A stretch of 64,000 bases of DNA, taken from Oidiodendron maius Zn. Taxonomy: Eukaryota > Ascomycota > Leotiomycetes > Myxotrichaceae. This document shows, piece after piece, positions 21,752 to 32,973 of the stretch. A program made the position numbers and the translations under genes. The notes under the pieces were generated by a model, which searched no databases, was not told the origin of the DNA, and was given only the letters and a program-made list of their open reading frames with translations. The stretch lies in the NCBI GenBank assembly GCA_000827325.1, contig KN832870.1, positions 744,001-808,000 on the forward strand. Direction: 5' to 3'. Each line of letters starts with the position of its first letter. The stretch's first letter is position 1.

Positions 21752-22792
21752 CTACAACTTGGAGTTCGGCTTCAGCTGGCTTAGTCTAAGAGCATTCCAT
21801 AAGTCTTCATTTAAGAGCAGACTTTTCAATCTCTCTGGGTCCTCAAGTTCGGGAAAGTGCCCGGCCTCAGAGAAGACCATTATCTTGCCTCTCTCCAGGT
21901 ATGCTAGGACGGAATTTGGGTTGCTATGTCGATGAGTACGATCTGCACCTCCCCACATAACCACAGCCGGCTGAGTGACTTTGAAAGAAGGATTCCTGAC
22001 GTGGGCCCAGGCTTGTGTCAGAGATGCAAGGCAGAAAATACCTCCACTAGATAACGCCTTTCTAGCTGGCTCAGCAAAATCGTTCGTTGGTTTTCCTGGC
22101 GGCAATGCATTCTTATACCACATGTCAGATAATGTACGGGGAGCCACCGCAAGGAATAGTTGCCCTATGACAGGAGTCCCTATCAGACCATTAGTATCGA
22201 TGTGGCGTGACCAAGACATCTCCTCCTCCCAATGCGGACATTGCGATACGATAAGACGGTCGACCAACGATGGCTGTTCAGTGGCCAGCTGAAAGGCAAC
22301 ATAGCTCCAGGCACAAGGAAACATCAACGTGGCCGGCTGAACACGTAGCTTGAGAATGGCATGTGCCGTGATACTAACATACTGCTGCAGAGAAAAGTCG
22401 AAGCTAGAATTAGGCCATGAGAATCCAAACCCGGGCAGTTCGAGGCAGATCAGACGGTATGAAGGGGATAGCAGCTCAAAGACGGCATCGTAATGCTCCA
22501 GGACATTTGGGCCATCGCAGGCAAATACGACACTCGCGGATTGACCACCACTGTCGCGTATGCGAATCGGGCCCGCTGGGGTCTGGAGAAAGCTGATGTC
22601 GGGACGGGTGATGGCTTGCTCGACTGATTGCGATCTGCCGATGCGCATACGAAGGAGATCGATCCACTTAGCCGCCATGGAATAGTACGACTTGTTTGCT
22701 AGGAAATTGGTAAAGGCTGGTACAACAAATGCGGCTTTGCTTTTTTCACCGAAGATATCTATTGTCAATATTCGTAGGCATGAACGCGACAT
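21752..22792 (-). CDS. Alpha/beta hydrolase-fold protein, 346 aa
   Basis: A single-exon alpha/beta hydrolase resembling haloalkane dehalogenase/epoxide hydrolase-type enzymes. The likely triad is Ser163 in AWSYV, Asp284 in WGGADRTH and His312 in EAGHFPELEDPE. ICLELPGFGFSWP near residue 115 is the usual pre-nucleophile strand. The elbow AWSYV departs from the standard GxSxG, with both Gly positions replaced, so activity or specificity may differ. The frame starts at 22792, but MAAKWIDLL at residue 39 (22678) is a possible alternative start. It is transcribed divergently from the glycosyltransferase at 23580, with a 787-bp shared upstream region. Substrate unknown. Confidence 0.78.
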   Translation of the reverse strand: MSRSCLRILTIDIFGEKSKAAFVVPAFTNFLANKSYYSMAAKWIDLLRMRIGRSQSVEQAITRPDISFLQTPAGPIRIRDSGGQSASVVFACDGPNVLEHYDAVFELLSPSYRLICLELPGFGFSWPNSSFDFSLQQYVSITAHAILKLRVQPATLMFPCAWSYVAFQLATEQPSLVDRLIVSQCPHWEEEMSWSRHIDTNGLIGTPVIGQLFLAVAPRTLSDMWYKNALPPGKPTNDFAEPARKALSSGGIFCLASLTQAWAHVRNPSFKVTQPAVVMWGGADRTHRHSNPNSVLAYLERGKIMVFSEAGHFPELEDPERLKSLLLNEDLWNALRLSQLKPNSKL

Positions 22793-23579
22793 TGTCCCGC
22801 GGTGCGGGGTTCTTTCAGTAATTTACCTCGGCCCTCGATCACATCTTTCTCGGTTGACAAACTTCTATCATATTAATTTGATACCCAAAAGCTTAGATAT
22901 AGGACTTTCTATCATTGTATTCCTAGCTCTCAAGGGTCTACTGTCGGTCTTTACTGGGCTCTAGGAGAGCAATTGGCTCGACGTTCCTCCGGTGGGCAGC
23001 AGTATCAGATAATGTGATTGTACAATCGCGATAATCTCTGCTGATCTTCTCTGCCACTGAATGAAGGCAGTGGAGGCCTCTCCGTAGGCGGCAAGTCTAT
23101 AAAGAAGATGCGCTTGACCACTTCAGACCGACCGGGTTAATTCTGAGACAGCCAGTGTGGAAATACCCTCATCCTTTAACATGGGATTAAGCAGCGGCAG
23201 CTGAAGTGATGCTAGTCAGTGATATCGCTAACCTATTCAGGGTTACGATCATTCAGCTAACCTGAAGGGAAACTAGCAGCCATCAGCTGGTGGCAAGTAT
23301 TGCGTACGTGAGATTTAATTTACCGTAATGCGGCTGTGCGTGTCAGACGAAGCGCGAATTTAATGTCACTGCATTATCCAAGATCGGTTTTTCAGCATCA
23401 TTAAATTCATCAGATTTGTCTCTTATCAATATTGGAACATTTCAAATGTCTGCAAAACGTAGCACCCCAGCGAAACTATCTTCACTCCGAGGGCGAGAAA
23501 AGTCCGAAATTACTCATCTTGAATTCAATACACGAATTGAAATAACGCGGTTTTCTCCCTCGTCACATACTCCACGGAG
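22793..23579. promoter_or_regulatory. Divergent intergenic region of hydrolase and GT8
   Basis: A 787-bp spacer between two divergent starts, with no gene inside. It must hold both promoters. I saw no convincing factor site. Confidence 0.4.
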
Positions 23580-24674
23580 ATGAAACCTCGATGGCAATCC
23601 ACCCGAATCGGAGCAGCTTGTATCTTGGTGCTTCTTGTCATCAGTATGCGCCGACTCGCAAGTAGCTCTATTGTTGGCATCGAATCGCTATATCTTCGTC
23701 ACATTTGCTTTGGGACCAAGAAGCCGCCTACCACGACGCCATCAACGAATCCGCTATATTCCCCGGAGTTGCATTCGTACGCCTATGTTTTCTACGCAAC
23801 ACAAGATGACTATGCTTGTTCTGCTCTCATAAATATTGAACGCCTTCAGAGAAAGTTTAATACGCGACATCGCATCATTATCCTCATCAGCACATCAGTA
23901 TCGGAGCCAATGCGGCAGGCCTTAGCGGAGCACAATGCCACAGTCGTACTGCATGATGTGCCTCCTCTGGCAGACAATGGGGCTTTATACTACCGAGATG
24001 TGCTTCTCAAACTCGTCGCATTTGAATTGCACCTTATAGACACATCACTACGCCGTGTTTTAATAATGGACGCCGACCAGCTCATCTTGAAAAACTTAGA
24101 TGACCTCTTTTATTTACCGGACACGGATCTTGCAGCACCAAGAGCGTACTGGATCAAGCGTGACTTTATATCATCCACTTTTATGCTGATATCTCTTTCA
24201 AACAGACTCTGGAGCCGTGTCCGGGAAGCTATGGATACTATACAGCCAGATACCTATGATATGGATCTCATTAACACTCTGTTTGGTGAGGTGGTCATGA
24301 TGCTGCCGGGGAATTTTGTAACCATCAACAGCCATTGGGAGGCCTGGGATATTCCGAGTTGGTATCGGGATAATGATGTTGGAATTAGGAGACATAACAG
24401 CTCGATTTTGAGTTCCCATAGTGAGGAATCTGCTCCGTGCTTCGGAGGTCATGACGAGTCAGGGGAAGTTAGTGAACTGAGTAGAAAGCTGGTCCATGTA
24501 TATGATCAGGCGAGTGTCCTGCATTATTTTGCTCTTGGCAAACCCTGGTCTTATACAGTTGAGCAGGCGAAGGAGCACCGATCGTGTGCTCATCCGCTCT
24601 TTTACACACAGTTTGAGACCTGGCGAGCGAGTGCACAAAAGATCTGCCCAGGATACTATGATAGACCTGTATAA
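23580..24674 (+). CDS. GT8-family glycosyltransferase, type II membrane
   Basis: A single-exon protein of 364 aa. An N-terminal hydrophobic stretch (AACILVLLVISM, about residues 12-24) after basic residues fits a Golgi type II signal anchor. YAYVFYATQDDYACSALI and RVLIMDADQLILKNLDDLF are the sugar-nucleotide and DxD metal-binding regions of GT8 glycogenin/N-acetylglucosaminyltransferase-like enzymes, with Asp164 and Asp166 as the DxD. LPGNFVTINSHW and the C-terminal VLHYFALGKPWSY block are also typical. Family members add sugars to glycans or proteins in the Golgi; the exact acceptor cannot be told. Confidence 0.85.
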   Translation: MKPRWQSTRIGAACILVLLVISMRRLASSSIVGIESLYLRHICFGTKKPPTTTPSTNPLYSPELHSYAYVFYATQDDYACSALINIERLQRKFNTRHRIIILISTSVSEPMRQALAEHNATVVLHDVPPLADNGALYYRDVLLKLVAFELHLIDTSLRRVLIMDADQLILKNLDDLFYLPDTDLAAPRAYWIKRDFISSTFMLISLSNRLWSRVREAMDTIQPDTYDMDLINTLFGEVVMMLPGNFVTINSHWEAWDIPSWYRDNDVGIRRHNSSILSSHSEESAPCFGGHDESGEVSELSRKLVHVYDQASVLHYFALGKPWSYTVEQAKEHRSCAHPLFYTQFETWRASAQKICPGYYDRPV

Positions 24675-25245
24675 GACTCCACGTATTTTCTATCTGTAAT
24701 AAAAATAACCACTAGATGAGGAAAAATATAAGCACATATAGTGCGTCATTGGACACTTGGATCTAAGAATAACTCCACACGTACAGCCACCACCTAGTAA
24801 GATATATAAAACAGAAGAGAATATGACTTGGCTAGTAGTTAAAATGTCCGTCGTCAGTTAAGTTATCTTGATAACATCTATCGAAATTTGATCACTGTAT
24901 TTTGTATGACAGTTCATATCTGGCTGTGCGGGCACATCTGCCATATACGTCGTACGACAACCCCAGGCTAGATGTATATCCTAGTCAACTTTATGCGCTA
25001 CCTGTCAGATATCTCTCTCTATACTGTACACCCATGAGCTAAATAATAGTAAAATTTGTGTACATCAATAGTCTATTATCTATTATCTAATGTAGTCTAT
25101 GAGAAGCGAAGAGAAAATAGAGGACAGGACCCGAGTGTTAAGATGAACAGAGCATCTAAGGGAACGAAACACAGGCCAATAAAAAAGTACATGATTAGAA
25201 TTATGTCAAAGCTTGATCGAAACATCGCAATCTTATTTCGAAGAC
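24675..25245. other. Intergenic between convergent genes
   Basis: AT-rich spacer containing the 3' ends of the GT8 gene and the convergent esterase. No gene recognised. Confidence 0.5.
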
Positions 25246-26546
25246 TTAGTTGACCTGCTTTAGGATCCACTCTCGTATAACTGGTCCTTGTTGTCCCTCA
25301 TCCAGCCCCATTTCAGGACCTATTACAGGCTGCGCGTGAAAATCATGAGGGGCGAAAAACACTGTGGTGGATTTATGTGCTGCATGATGAAGATGTTAAC
25401 TTAAGTGCTTATTCAAACCCAAGAACACGGTCACGCACCTTTATCGTCTCGCTGAATTGCACAATATCATCTGCCAACATCTCTCGAGCTGCACCCGTGA
25501 TGAGAAGCTGATTGACCGGCATTCCGCTCCACCATTCAGGAGGAGCAAGTATTGGTTGGTTGTAATAGTCAAATGGCGCACTTCCTAGGTAGTCTCGGGT
25601 CCAACCTTTCATCACTTCAGGGGAGACCGGATCCTGGGTCCGGTTTTGTAGGACTGAGCTGCCCTCCATCGTGAGATTGACCCATGGTGAAAAGACAACA
25701 GCAGCCTTCAATTGACCTGTCAGTGTAATAGGATGGACTTCAGGATGAGGGTGCAGCAGATGAGATATTACGCTCATGACCAGACTTCCGCCGGCCGAAT
25801 CTCCAGCCAGAATTATATTTGAAGGCTCTTTCCCGAGAGTTTGCAAGGTATATTGAAGCATTTCAACACACTGAGAGAGCTGGGATGGATATCGACTACC
25901 GGGAGCAAGATTATACTGGATGAATGCGAAGCACAGGGACTGCCCGCTCTCCTTCGCTCTCCTCATAGTTGAAGCAGCAAAGTCAAAATGACCGGTATTA
26001 CCAGGCATGTTCCACCCACCACCTGGTTTGATTAGCAAGTCTTATTGATGCCAAATTTTAGACAGAGTGCTACCGTGGAAATAGAGAACGATGTTCTCTG
26101 CGGTAAGTGACCCAACTAAGAAAACCTTGGTTCCATCAGGAAGTGTTAGGCTTTCAGGTTGAAATCCACTGTTCTTCACCCAGGACTGATAATGCCACTC
26201 TGTAGAACCAGTCAAATATCTATATTATCGAAGTCTCCATTAGTACAGGTCCAAATGTGGAAATCATATAATGCATATGCGAGGTATCTTACCGTCTCTG
26301 TCTGGGCGAAAGTCGATTGAAGGCCGCCCGTGACACAGAAAGAATGACGTGGTTTTTGAGCGTTTTTGGCGTATTGGAGGCCCGAAAGGGTGCGGTGACC
26401 GCTGAATAAAAGGCGACGCACACTAATTATAGCAAATTAGAAATTGAGTCCATGAGTGTCCGTAAGGGTGGTATACCTAGGCGAATCGCAATCGGAACAA
26501 AATCCAATGTTTCCCACACGGACAAAGGCGTTTGCGTCGAGGCCAT
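25246..26546 (-). CDS. HSL-family alpha/beta hydrolase (esterase/lipase-like)
   Basis: Five exons, 26546-26477, 26422-26293, 26219-26074, 26022-25435 and 25379-25246, close exactly in frame at 355 aa. The oxyanion motif HGGG is assembled across intron 3 (YFH then GGGWNMPGN). GDSAGGS carries the nucleophile Ser. The catalytic His lies in the last exon (APHDFHAQP), and the acid is expected in the LITGAAREML-DD region. The N-terminus (MASTQTPLSVWETLDFVPI and NHVILSVSRAAFNRLSPRQR) fits the fungal hormone-sensitive-lipase-like group. An apparent stop at 25409 lies inside intron 4 and does not truncate the protein. It converges with the GT8 gene. It probably hydrolyses a small ester or lactone; the substrate is unknown. 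Confidence 0.82.
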
Positions 26547-27895
26547 CTTAGTGGGTATGGTGAGATGGAAATATAGGTGATAAAGGAGTATTCAGTGGTG
26601 GATATATGTGATAAGGGAGTACTCAGTGGCAGAGATATATATAAGGAATCGAATGAGTTTGTTGTATAATGAGTCGGCAGAAGTGCCTCTGACGTATTTT
26701 AGCGAATGCGGCCGAAGCGAAACCGAAACCGACGACGCTGGAGATGCGGACCAAAACTGAACTCCGGCCGGAATACTGCACATTATCGCATACCGAGCAG
26801 ACCACTGAGAGCCCGAGTACGTAAGATTAGTAATAGGTAGTTATGTCGCTCAGGGTTGATTAAATAGCTCGATTGATAGCCGTGTGGCCTATTTTTAGGG
26901 GGCAGGCTACTGGCTCACCTGGCAATAAGGCTGTTGATACCAGATGTTATCTTCTGGTGAAATGCTAGTACTCTACAGCAAAACCCCCATATACAGGATA
27001 ATATCGGACACAACGATAGAATAAAAATAAACGGGGCATTTTCATATTGGCGGCATTTATCGGTCGACAGGGTAGGTTCGAAAGCTTGTTTAAACAACGG
27101 TCAGTATGAAATGTTAAACTAAAGATTTTGCCGTTATGAATGAGTTGCTAGGGCAGAGATGTATGTTTGAAAATAGTCATTACCATATGGTGCTTTGAGA
27201 ATGATTTTAATTATTTCAGAGAGGCAATGTTCGGTATCTAAATAGATGTCCTTGTGGATCCATCCCACTGGGGCTATTTAGACCTACTTGTATTTGAAAT
27301 GGATTTCATTTTACAACGGTAGTTGTGGATCATAGAATGCCAATACTTGAGTAAAGTTAGCTAATTTACCATCGGTTATGACATGACCCAGGTGTTGAAG
27401 GAGATTGTGCTGGTAGTACGTTATAACCTCACTGCAGATAGCGTCAGCGATAGAGTCGCAGATGAGAAGTTGCCGTATTGAAATACTGTGCTAAAGAGGA
27501 AATGAAACAAGACTTCGAGTCGAGGGCGCGTAGAGAAACCGCTATTTGGATCAGACTGGGTCAGGGTAAGGCATAAGTTGCCCGAGTGGCGTCAGGATTC
27601 AGTTGCGGTTGGTTGGACGGCGGTTCCGGGGCATCCGGGCAACTTTTGACACAACACTGGCCAATAGATAGCAAGACTCTTATGAGGCTTTGCTGTCATG
27701 ATCGAGAAGATTATTGGGTGCGATAAGACTTGGTTTGATCCTTCTGTGTCGATCCCGTCTTGGACGGTGCGCATAAAAGGATGCCTGCCCCAGACTAGAG
27801 CGCTTCACTAAATCATTCTTACCACGGATCCTCACGCTTTATAGCCTGCCTCTTTCTATCATAGCCCATTAAGATATCTCCTACCGCCGTAGATT
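26547..27895. other. Intergenic, upstream region of two divergent genes
   Basis: No gene recognised over about 1.35 kb. Near 27774 a GCATAAAAGG sequence about 120 bp before the ATG at 27896 could serve as a TATA element for the small gene. Confidence 0.4.
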
Positions 27896-28301
27896 ATGCC
27901 CAAAAACCCGTATAAGGTCTATGAAGGCGCCTCTGAAGGCTTGAGCATGGCCAGCTCAGCAGCAGGCGCCGCCACCGGCTTTTCAAATCCCATGGGCGGG
28001 GTTCTGAACGCCCAGAAAGCGTACCACATGCACCAGTATGGGAAACTTGTAAGCCGACTCGGGCTTCTTGCCCACCTTTCAAATTCCTATCTCGCTAACT
28101 TTGTTTTCTCTCTTGTAGCAAAAGAAAGGCATGGAACAAGCTTTAGCGAACGAGGAGCGAGCGATTCAGCGGCGGCGCGAAATGGAAACGCCGCAGGCGA
28201 AAGCTTCAGACATGACTTATGGCGCAAATGGAATCACTAAAGAGAATGGCTATATCAGGGATAGTGACGGTAAGATTACTTATGTTGGGGTAAAGAAGTG
28301 A
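27896..28301 (+). CDS. Small two-exon protein of unknown function, 111 aa
   Basis: Exon 1 (27896-28048, 51 codons) and exon 2 (28119-28301, 61 codons with the stop) are joined in phase 0 by a 70-bp intron with a GTAAGC donor, GCTAAC branch site and TTGTAG acceptor. The protein starts MPKNPYKVYEGASEGLSMAS, has a Gly/Ala-rich middle, a charged helix-like segment (MEQALANEERAIQRRREME) and ends DGKITYVGVKK. There is no signal peptide or membrane helix. I do not recognise the family. The clean intron and in-frame closure make it a convincing gene. Confidence 0.7.
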
Positions 28302-28442
28302 AAGAATATGTAGCTGTGAAGCCTCATGCTTCTCTTGATGAAGAGTTAAACTGTATATGGACTCCTGCCCCTCCTTAGAGGAAGCCACATGCAAGAGAAC
28401 CAACTTGAATAATATAATGTAACACATAAGTAAAGTACTTAC

Positions 28443-28709
28443 AATTACTGCTGCTAAATTATTTATTTCTTCCCGGGCAAAGCCGGTGTAGGAACTTAAA
28501 TCTGACACACCAGAGCGATATATAAAGACTCCGATGTTAAGGAAGCCTCTGTATCCTGAGAGTTTTGAAAGAACCCTTTCCAATGCGATTGTAGGTCCTA
28601 GTAAGTTACTCGCTTCCCCAAGGATTGTATGACTAAACTGTTGAGATACACAGCCAATGGCAATATTATTACCATGTTTAGGATCATAATAATCAGGAAG
28701 AATCGGCGC
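28443..28709 (-). pseudogene. Orphan exon-like fragment, family not recognised
   Basis: An 89-codon open stretch on the minus strand (LPDYYDPKHGNNIAIGCVSQ, later ERVLSKLSGYRGFLNIGVF and SGVSDLSSYTGFAREEI) has protein-like composition. It ends at a good GTAAGT donor (complement of 28437-28442). An AAG acceptor may lie at its 5' side. No matching neighbouring exons were found, and the downstream side runs into the end of the small gene at 28301. It may be the remnant of a multi-exon gene. Confidence 0.3.
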
Positions 28710-30428
28710 TTAATGATCTGTTTTAGGAGGTCTTGCTCATCCGAAATGGCCCTATATTGACTCGCGGCGTTGGTATCACCTGAAGTACTTGTACATCAAG
28801 ATCTTCAGACGCGCCTTGCCACCCTCGCCACGCACCGAGGTGACTGGATAATTCGTTCCGTGTGTTTTCTCGTCTTCGACGTTCAACCTTTTTCTTTTGC
28901 CCTCGGCTTGCCACGTATTCCCAATTATTTAGCAACTAAGGAGAGATATTACCGTTAATAATTAGTTCCGGGTAGCCAAGGCCTTATCGTACGAATGATT
29001 CCAGTGAAAATCGGTGAGCATTAACAGGCAGCGAGGGACAATTGAAGCAGCCAAAAAGATTGAGCCTAGGTTTTTCTTCTATTCTAAATAGTTTTCCTGG
29101 GGAATAGACTACAGGGGTACTTCATAGCCTTATTTTAGCTAGCTAGAGAAAGAATCAATCAATCAATCAATGACCATAGGTAAAGCAAGTTTTCGCCTAT
29201 ATGAGCTAGAGCGTAATTAGGAATATATTTTGGGGATTTACTTGTGTAGTAGACTTCTACCAGGCAGTAATTCGAAATGCTACTCCACTATGCTAATAAT
29301 ATCGGTAAATTATTTTACGACGGGTAATTAGCCGAATAATTCGTTATTTATATCCTAGCCCCGCATCAAGGCCAGCCAGCTAGTGCAGCTCACTCGCCTA
29401 CAACTCACCCCCATATTCAAAAGATTTATCTTGTCACCACGCTCAGCCAGCGTCCAGAGCTGGCGATGATCTGCTATCAGATATGCAACAAAAACTATCA
29501 ACTACACACTGATCAATACCGGAGTCGTATCACGTGACGCCGTGATCACCCCTGCGGTAGGCTTAGCCATGTCCCCAGAGTTACTTTGGTCTTGCGGTCA
29601 TTGGCACAAATCCTTGAATTAATCCTTGTAAATCCCTCACCGTAAAGTGCGCCAAGATGGGGCAGAGCAGACTAATTTTAGGATGTATGGATAGGCCGAG
29701 GTAAGGCTGAACGCCAAAGTCTAAAGCTGAATGCAGCTAAGCCGAAGCTGAATACGCCCAAATCATTGTCAGCTTGTCACCCCGCGGCCCAAGCAGTTTC
29801 TGTTACGCAATAATACACACTAATATTGTGTGTAGTCTTATTATCAAATCAAATACCCCAGAAGCCAATAATTTGCTAAGCCATAAGGCTGGATCCAGTA
29901 CCGGCCCCACTGACAGGTTCTGAACGCCAAGACTCAGAACGCCATCAGTTTAGGCTCTAACCCCTCATCGACTCTGGTTTGTCCAACAATCTAAAGTGTC
30001 TTATTCGCGGCAATAGCCTCCCAATCACACGTTTGTAGGCTTTTCTTTTCCCGTCTCGTGGTTTCAAGCAACGCCCCAATGCTCCGCCTTCACCCCTAGT
30101 GGCCACATCGTAAAGCTTTCGACTTAAGCTGAAAAATACTGCGCATTTGGTTATATCACTTCAAGTCCTAATTGGATCTTGGACTTTTATGCAGAAGCAG
30201 CCAAGCTGAATGATGAGGCTTTGCGGCATGGTAGGGTATCAGCTGCCCAAGAAGCATTCGCACCTCAGATGAGAAGTGATAAAAATCCAGGTGTCCCCAC
30301 ACGCTATAGAATATTTCGTACTAGAATGCCATTTAAGAATCACTCTACTCTATATAACCTCCCATACCATTGACCATTGCTCCCCTTGATCAAGTCTGAT
30401 TTAATATCAATCCTATACCTTTTCGAAG
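28710..30428. other. Intergenic, AT-rich; short AATC repeat
   Basis: No gene recognised. About four copies of AATC (CAATCAATCAATCAATG) lie at about 29155-29171. The right end should hold the promoter of the secreted protein gene. Confidence 0.45.
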
Positions 30429-31321
30429 ATGTTGTTGTCAACTGTTGGGCTTGGGCTTCTTTATACTGCCCAACTTGCTCTTGCAAATTGCAACCATGAT
30501 AACTGTCTTAGAGCTGTCATTGGTAAGCTCTTATAAATATTATTTTCGGGTTGCTTCAAATCTAATCCTCTAATAGCAAGTGCATTCACAACTAGATCTG
30601 GCTCAGCCGACTGCACGTCATATTTTCAAACGACAGTTGAAACCAATAGCATGTAAGTATCTTGGTTTTATTATGTGCCTATTTTACTAACATTATAATA
30701 GTGGGCAAACTGTTTCAGTCATAACTCCAACCAACATTCCAACATACGCAAGTGCCTGCTCTGGCTCTGTCCGCTACTCCAGTGCCTGCTCGTGTGTTGG
30801 CGCCTCGAATGTAGTAATTACAACACCAGCACCCACACCGACATGCGCCGCCGGAACTCTGAGTTGCAATGGTGGTCCATGCCAGGATGTTCTTAGTGAT
30901 CCAAATAATTGTGGTGTATGTGGCAACGTGGTAAGTGCCTTTTTAATCCCGCCTACAAGCCAGATTCTCCTAAGCAGAAATAATAACACCTCTCTAGTGT
31001 CCTTCCGGTGTCTGCACAAATGGCGAATGCTCCGCTCCAACCTGCAATGGATCGACATGCAGTAGCCTCAATAGTTGCGGCTCAGACTGCTTCTGCTTCG
31101 AGACCTCTGACGGCACAGGATTCTGCGGTCCCGATATACCCTGCGCCCCTCTCGCTGACTGTACTTCTACCTCTGACTGTTTGGTAGGTGAGGTCTGCGC
31201 TACTGGCACTTGCTGTGAAAGAAATGTTTGTCTGCAAGCATGTTCCAATAGTGTACGCAGGTCGTTTTTGCTTGGTCGTGACCCTACGGAGAGGTACACC
31301 GGCGGACAGGGGTCTGTATGA
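30429..31321 (+). CDS. Secreted cysteine-rich protein, 240 aa
   Basis: Four exons, 30429-30522, 30577-30652, 30702-30930 and 30998-31321, close exactly in frame (241 codons with the stop). All three introns are short GT-AG with GTAAG donors. The first 20 residues (MLLSTVGLGLLYTAQLALAN) form a clear signal peptide. After a Thr/Ser-rich region the C-terminal half is very rich in Cys: TCAAGTLSCNGGPC, DPNNCGVCGNVCPSGVC and EVCATGTCCERNVC. Such spacing suggests a disulfide-bonded extracellular protein. The DPNNCGVCG motif recurs in various secreted Cys-rich proteins; no function is established here. It could be a cell-surface or effector-like protein, but that is inference. Confidence 0.75.
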
Positions 31322-32142
31322 GAGCAAGAAAATTAACTTCTATGGTTTCATTCATTCAAAATCATTCATTCAACACTCCTTTCGCGCCGCTGTTCGTCTA
31401 TTATCGTCCAGTTCAGCTCAAAAACCTACGTAAGAAATGTGCTGGCGCACTCTCAACACAAACATTATTAGCAAAATATTACTAGGCAAATTTGCTCGCT
31501 CTTTACATAACTGTGAATAATTTCCACCTTCATAGTTCAAAAAGGTGACTAGTGCTTTGAATACAGATACACAGATCTTTATGGCCGTAGTAAGCCACAG
31601 CGGCAGAGTTATACTCGTGAACAGAAACTCATCACTGACGCTTCTTGAGTAAGGAATTGTCCATTATATGCGCTGTTTTTTATTTTTACTGGGTCCTTGG
31701 GTTGGCCACGTAGCTAACACAAATCTCCATGCCATCTCCTATTTCCTCTGATCCGTCATATGACCTGATCTCCAACCAATGTTCTCCATTCTCCAAGCTG
31801 GTCACATGCCGGCGTCGGAGCCCGAATCATCACGTATTCGTTATAAAGCTAATACTAATGAAGGTGAGGACAAAGCCGAAATAGATGCATTTTGGGCCAG
31901 AATACAGAAGAAACCGTTTACAGACAAATCTTATCGAGAAACTCTTGTAAGCCACTAAGAGGGGAACTTGACTTCAGTGATGAGCAGTACAATGACGTAT
32001 ATCATGGATTTATGTCAGCCCATCAGACTGGAGCGACATACGGCTGGTGTTGAGGTCACGGGGATCATCACGAAGTTCTCTGAAGAGAGGCTATAACTGT
32101 AGTAATGTGGATCCGAGGTCAAGGCCTCCCAAAGTCATTGTA
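31322..32142. other. Intergenic; possible first exon at 31806
   Basis: Mostly featureless. At 31806 an ATG opens a 50-codon frame (MPASEPESSRIRYKANTNEG, then DAFWARIQKKPFTDKSYRE) ending at a GTAAGC donor-like site at 31947. It looks like a genuine charged first exon, but no following exon joins in phase, perhaps because the gene was interrupted near the transposon at 32143. Confidence 0.35.
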
Positions 32143-32171
32143 CAGTCGGTTCCAGGTGTTGTCCGTGATTT
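32143..32171 (+). repeat. Left terminal inverted repeat of outer transposon
   Basis: 29 bp from CAGTCGG, identical to the reverse complement of 35519-35547; preceded by TA at 32141-32142. Confidence 0.9.
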
Positions 32172-32825
32172 CGGTTATACCCCACCACCACACTTTGAAT
32201 GCATATAACTCCACAAATACTGGGTCAAATTACTTGGTTCTTGATTTAAATGAAAGCTATTCTAATATTTAGTCGAACCGCCCTTATTTTTAATATATGC
32301 ATCTAGTCGGTATAGCATACTCTCATTTAATTTATCAAGTCTTTCCCCCTTAATTTCCGGCCAAATTTCTTGAAGCGCTACCTCCATCATACTTACGTTC
32401 TTTATCCTATATCTCCTCCCAGCTATAATATTCTTTATTCGGTTCCAAAGGTTCTCAATTGGTAAGAGATCTAGTGATTGTGGTAGCTACTGGTAAAACT
32501 TTACTCTCTTGCTCTAGAGAAAATCCCTTACGATATTAGCCTTATACCAAGGTATATTGTCCTCTTGTATGACTACTTCAGGGCTATATTTCCTGTATAT
32601 TCTTTGGTAGAATGGAATAAAGTGGTCCTTGAATGTTTTCATATACTCCTTTACTGTTATTGTACCTCTCTTTTTAATGAAGACTAGGGCCCCATTTCAT
32701 TCCCACAAAAACACGACCAGACACTGATGCTTATACGACCACTCTTAAAACTTGGCTTTAAGTTTTTGTCTAGAAACGCCTCCTCAATTCGGCTACCTCG
32801 AATCATATATATAACCCTCCCATTA

Positions 32826-32874
32826 AGTTCCCCCCCCTAGTAGTGGGCACCCCCCTGTAGTGGGCACCTCGCTT
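32826..32874 (+). repeat. Left terminal inverted repeat of Fot1-type element
   Basis: 49 bp from AGTTCC to CTCGCTT. It contains GTAGTGGGCACC twice as a short direct repeat, which could be a transposase binding motif. Confidence 0.88.
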
Positions 32875-32973
32875 GGCTCACCGCAACAACGTATACTACC
32901 CACAATACATTTAAATAAATCCACAATTTTTTAATGAAAACCCCTCAAACTTTAGAGACTCTTAGTACCCACT

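Noticed and set aside
25409-25411. Premature stop in the HSL-type hydrolase, removing the catalytic His
   Set aside because: A GTGACC...CAG intron (25380-25434) spans it and leads in phase to an exon with HDFHAQP, so the gene is complete.
29150-29175. Short AATC direct repeat as a possible CRISPR-like or regulatory array
   Set aside because: A simple four-base microsatellite without spacers, in a eukaryotic genome.
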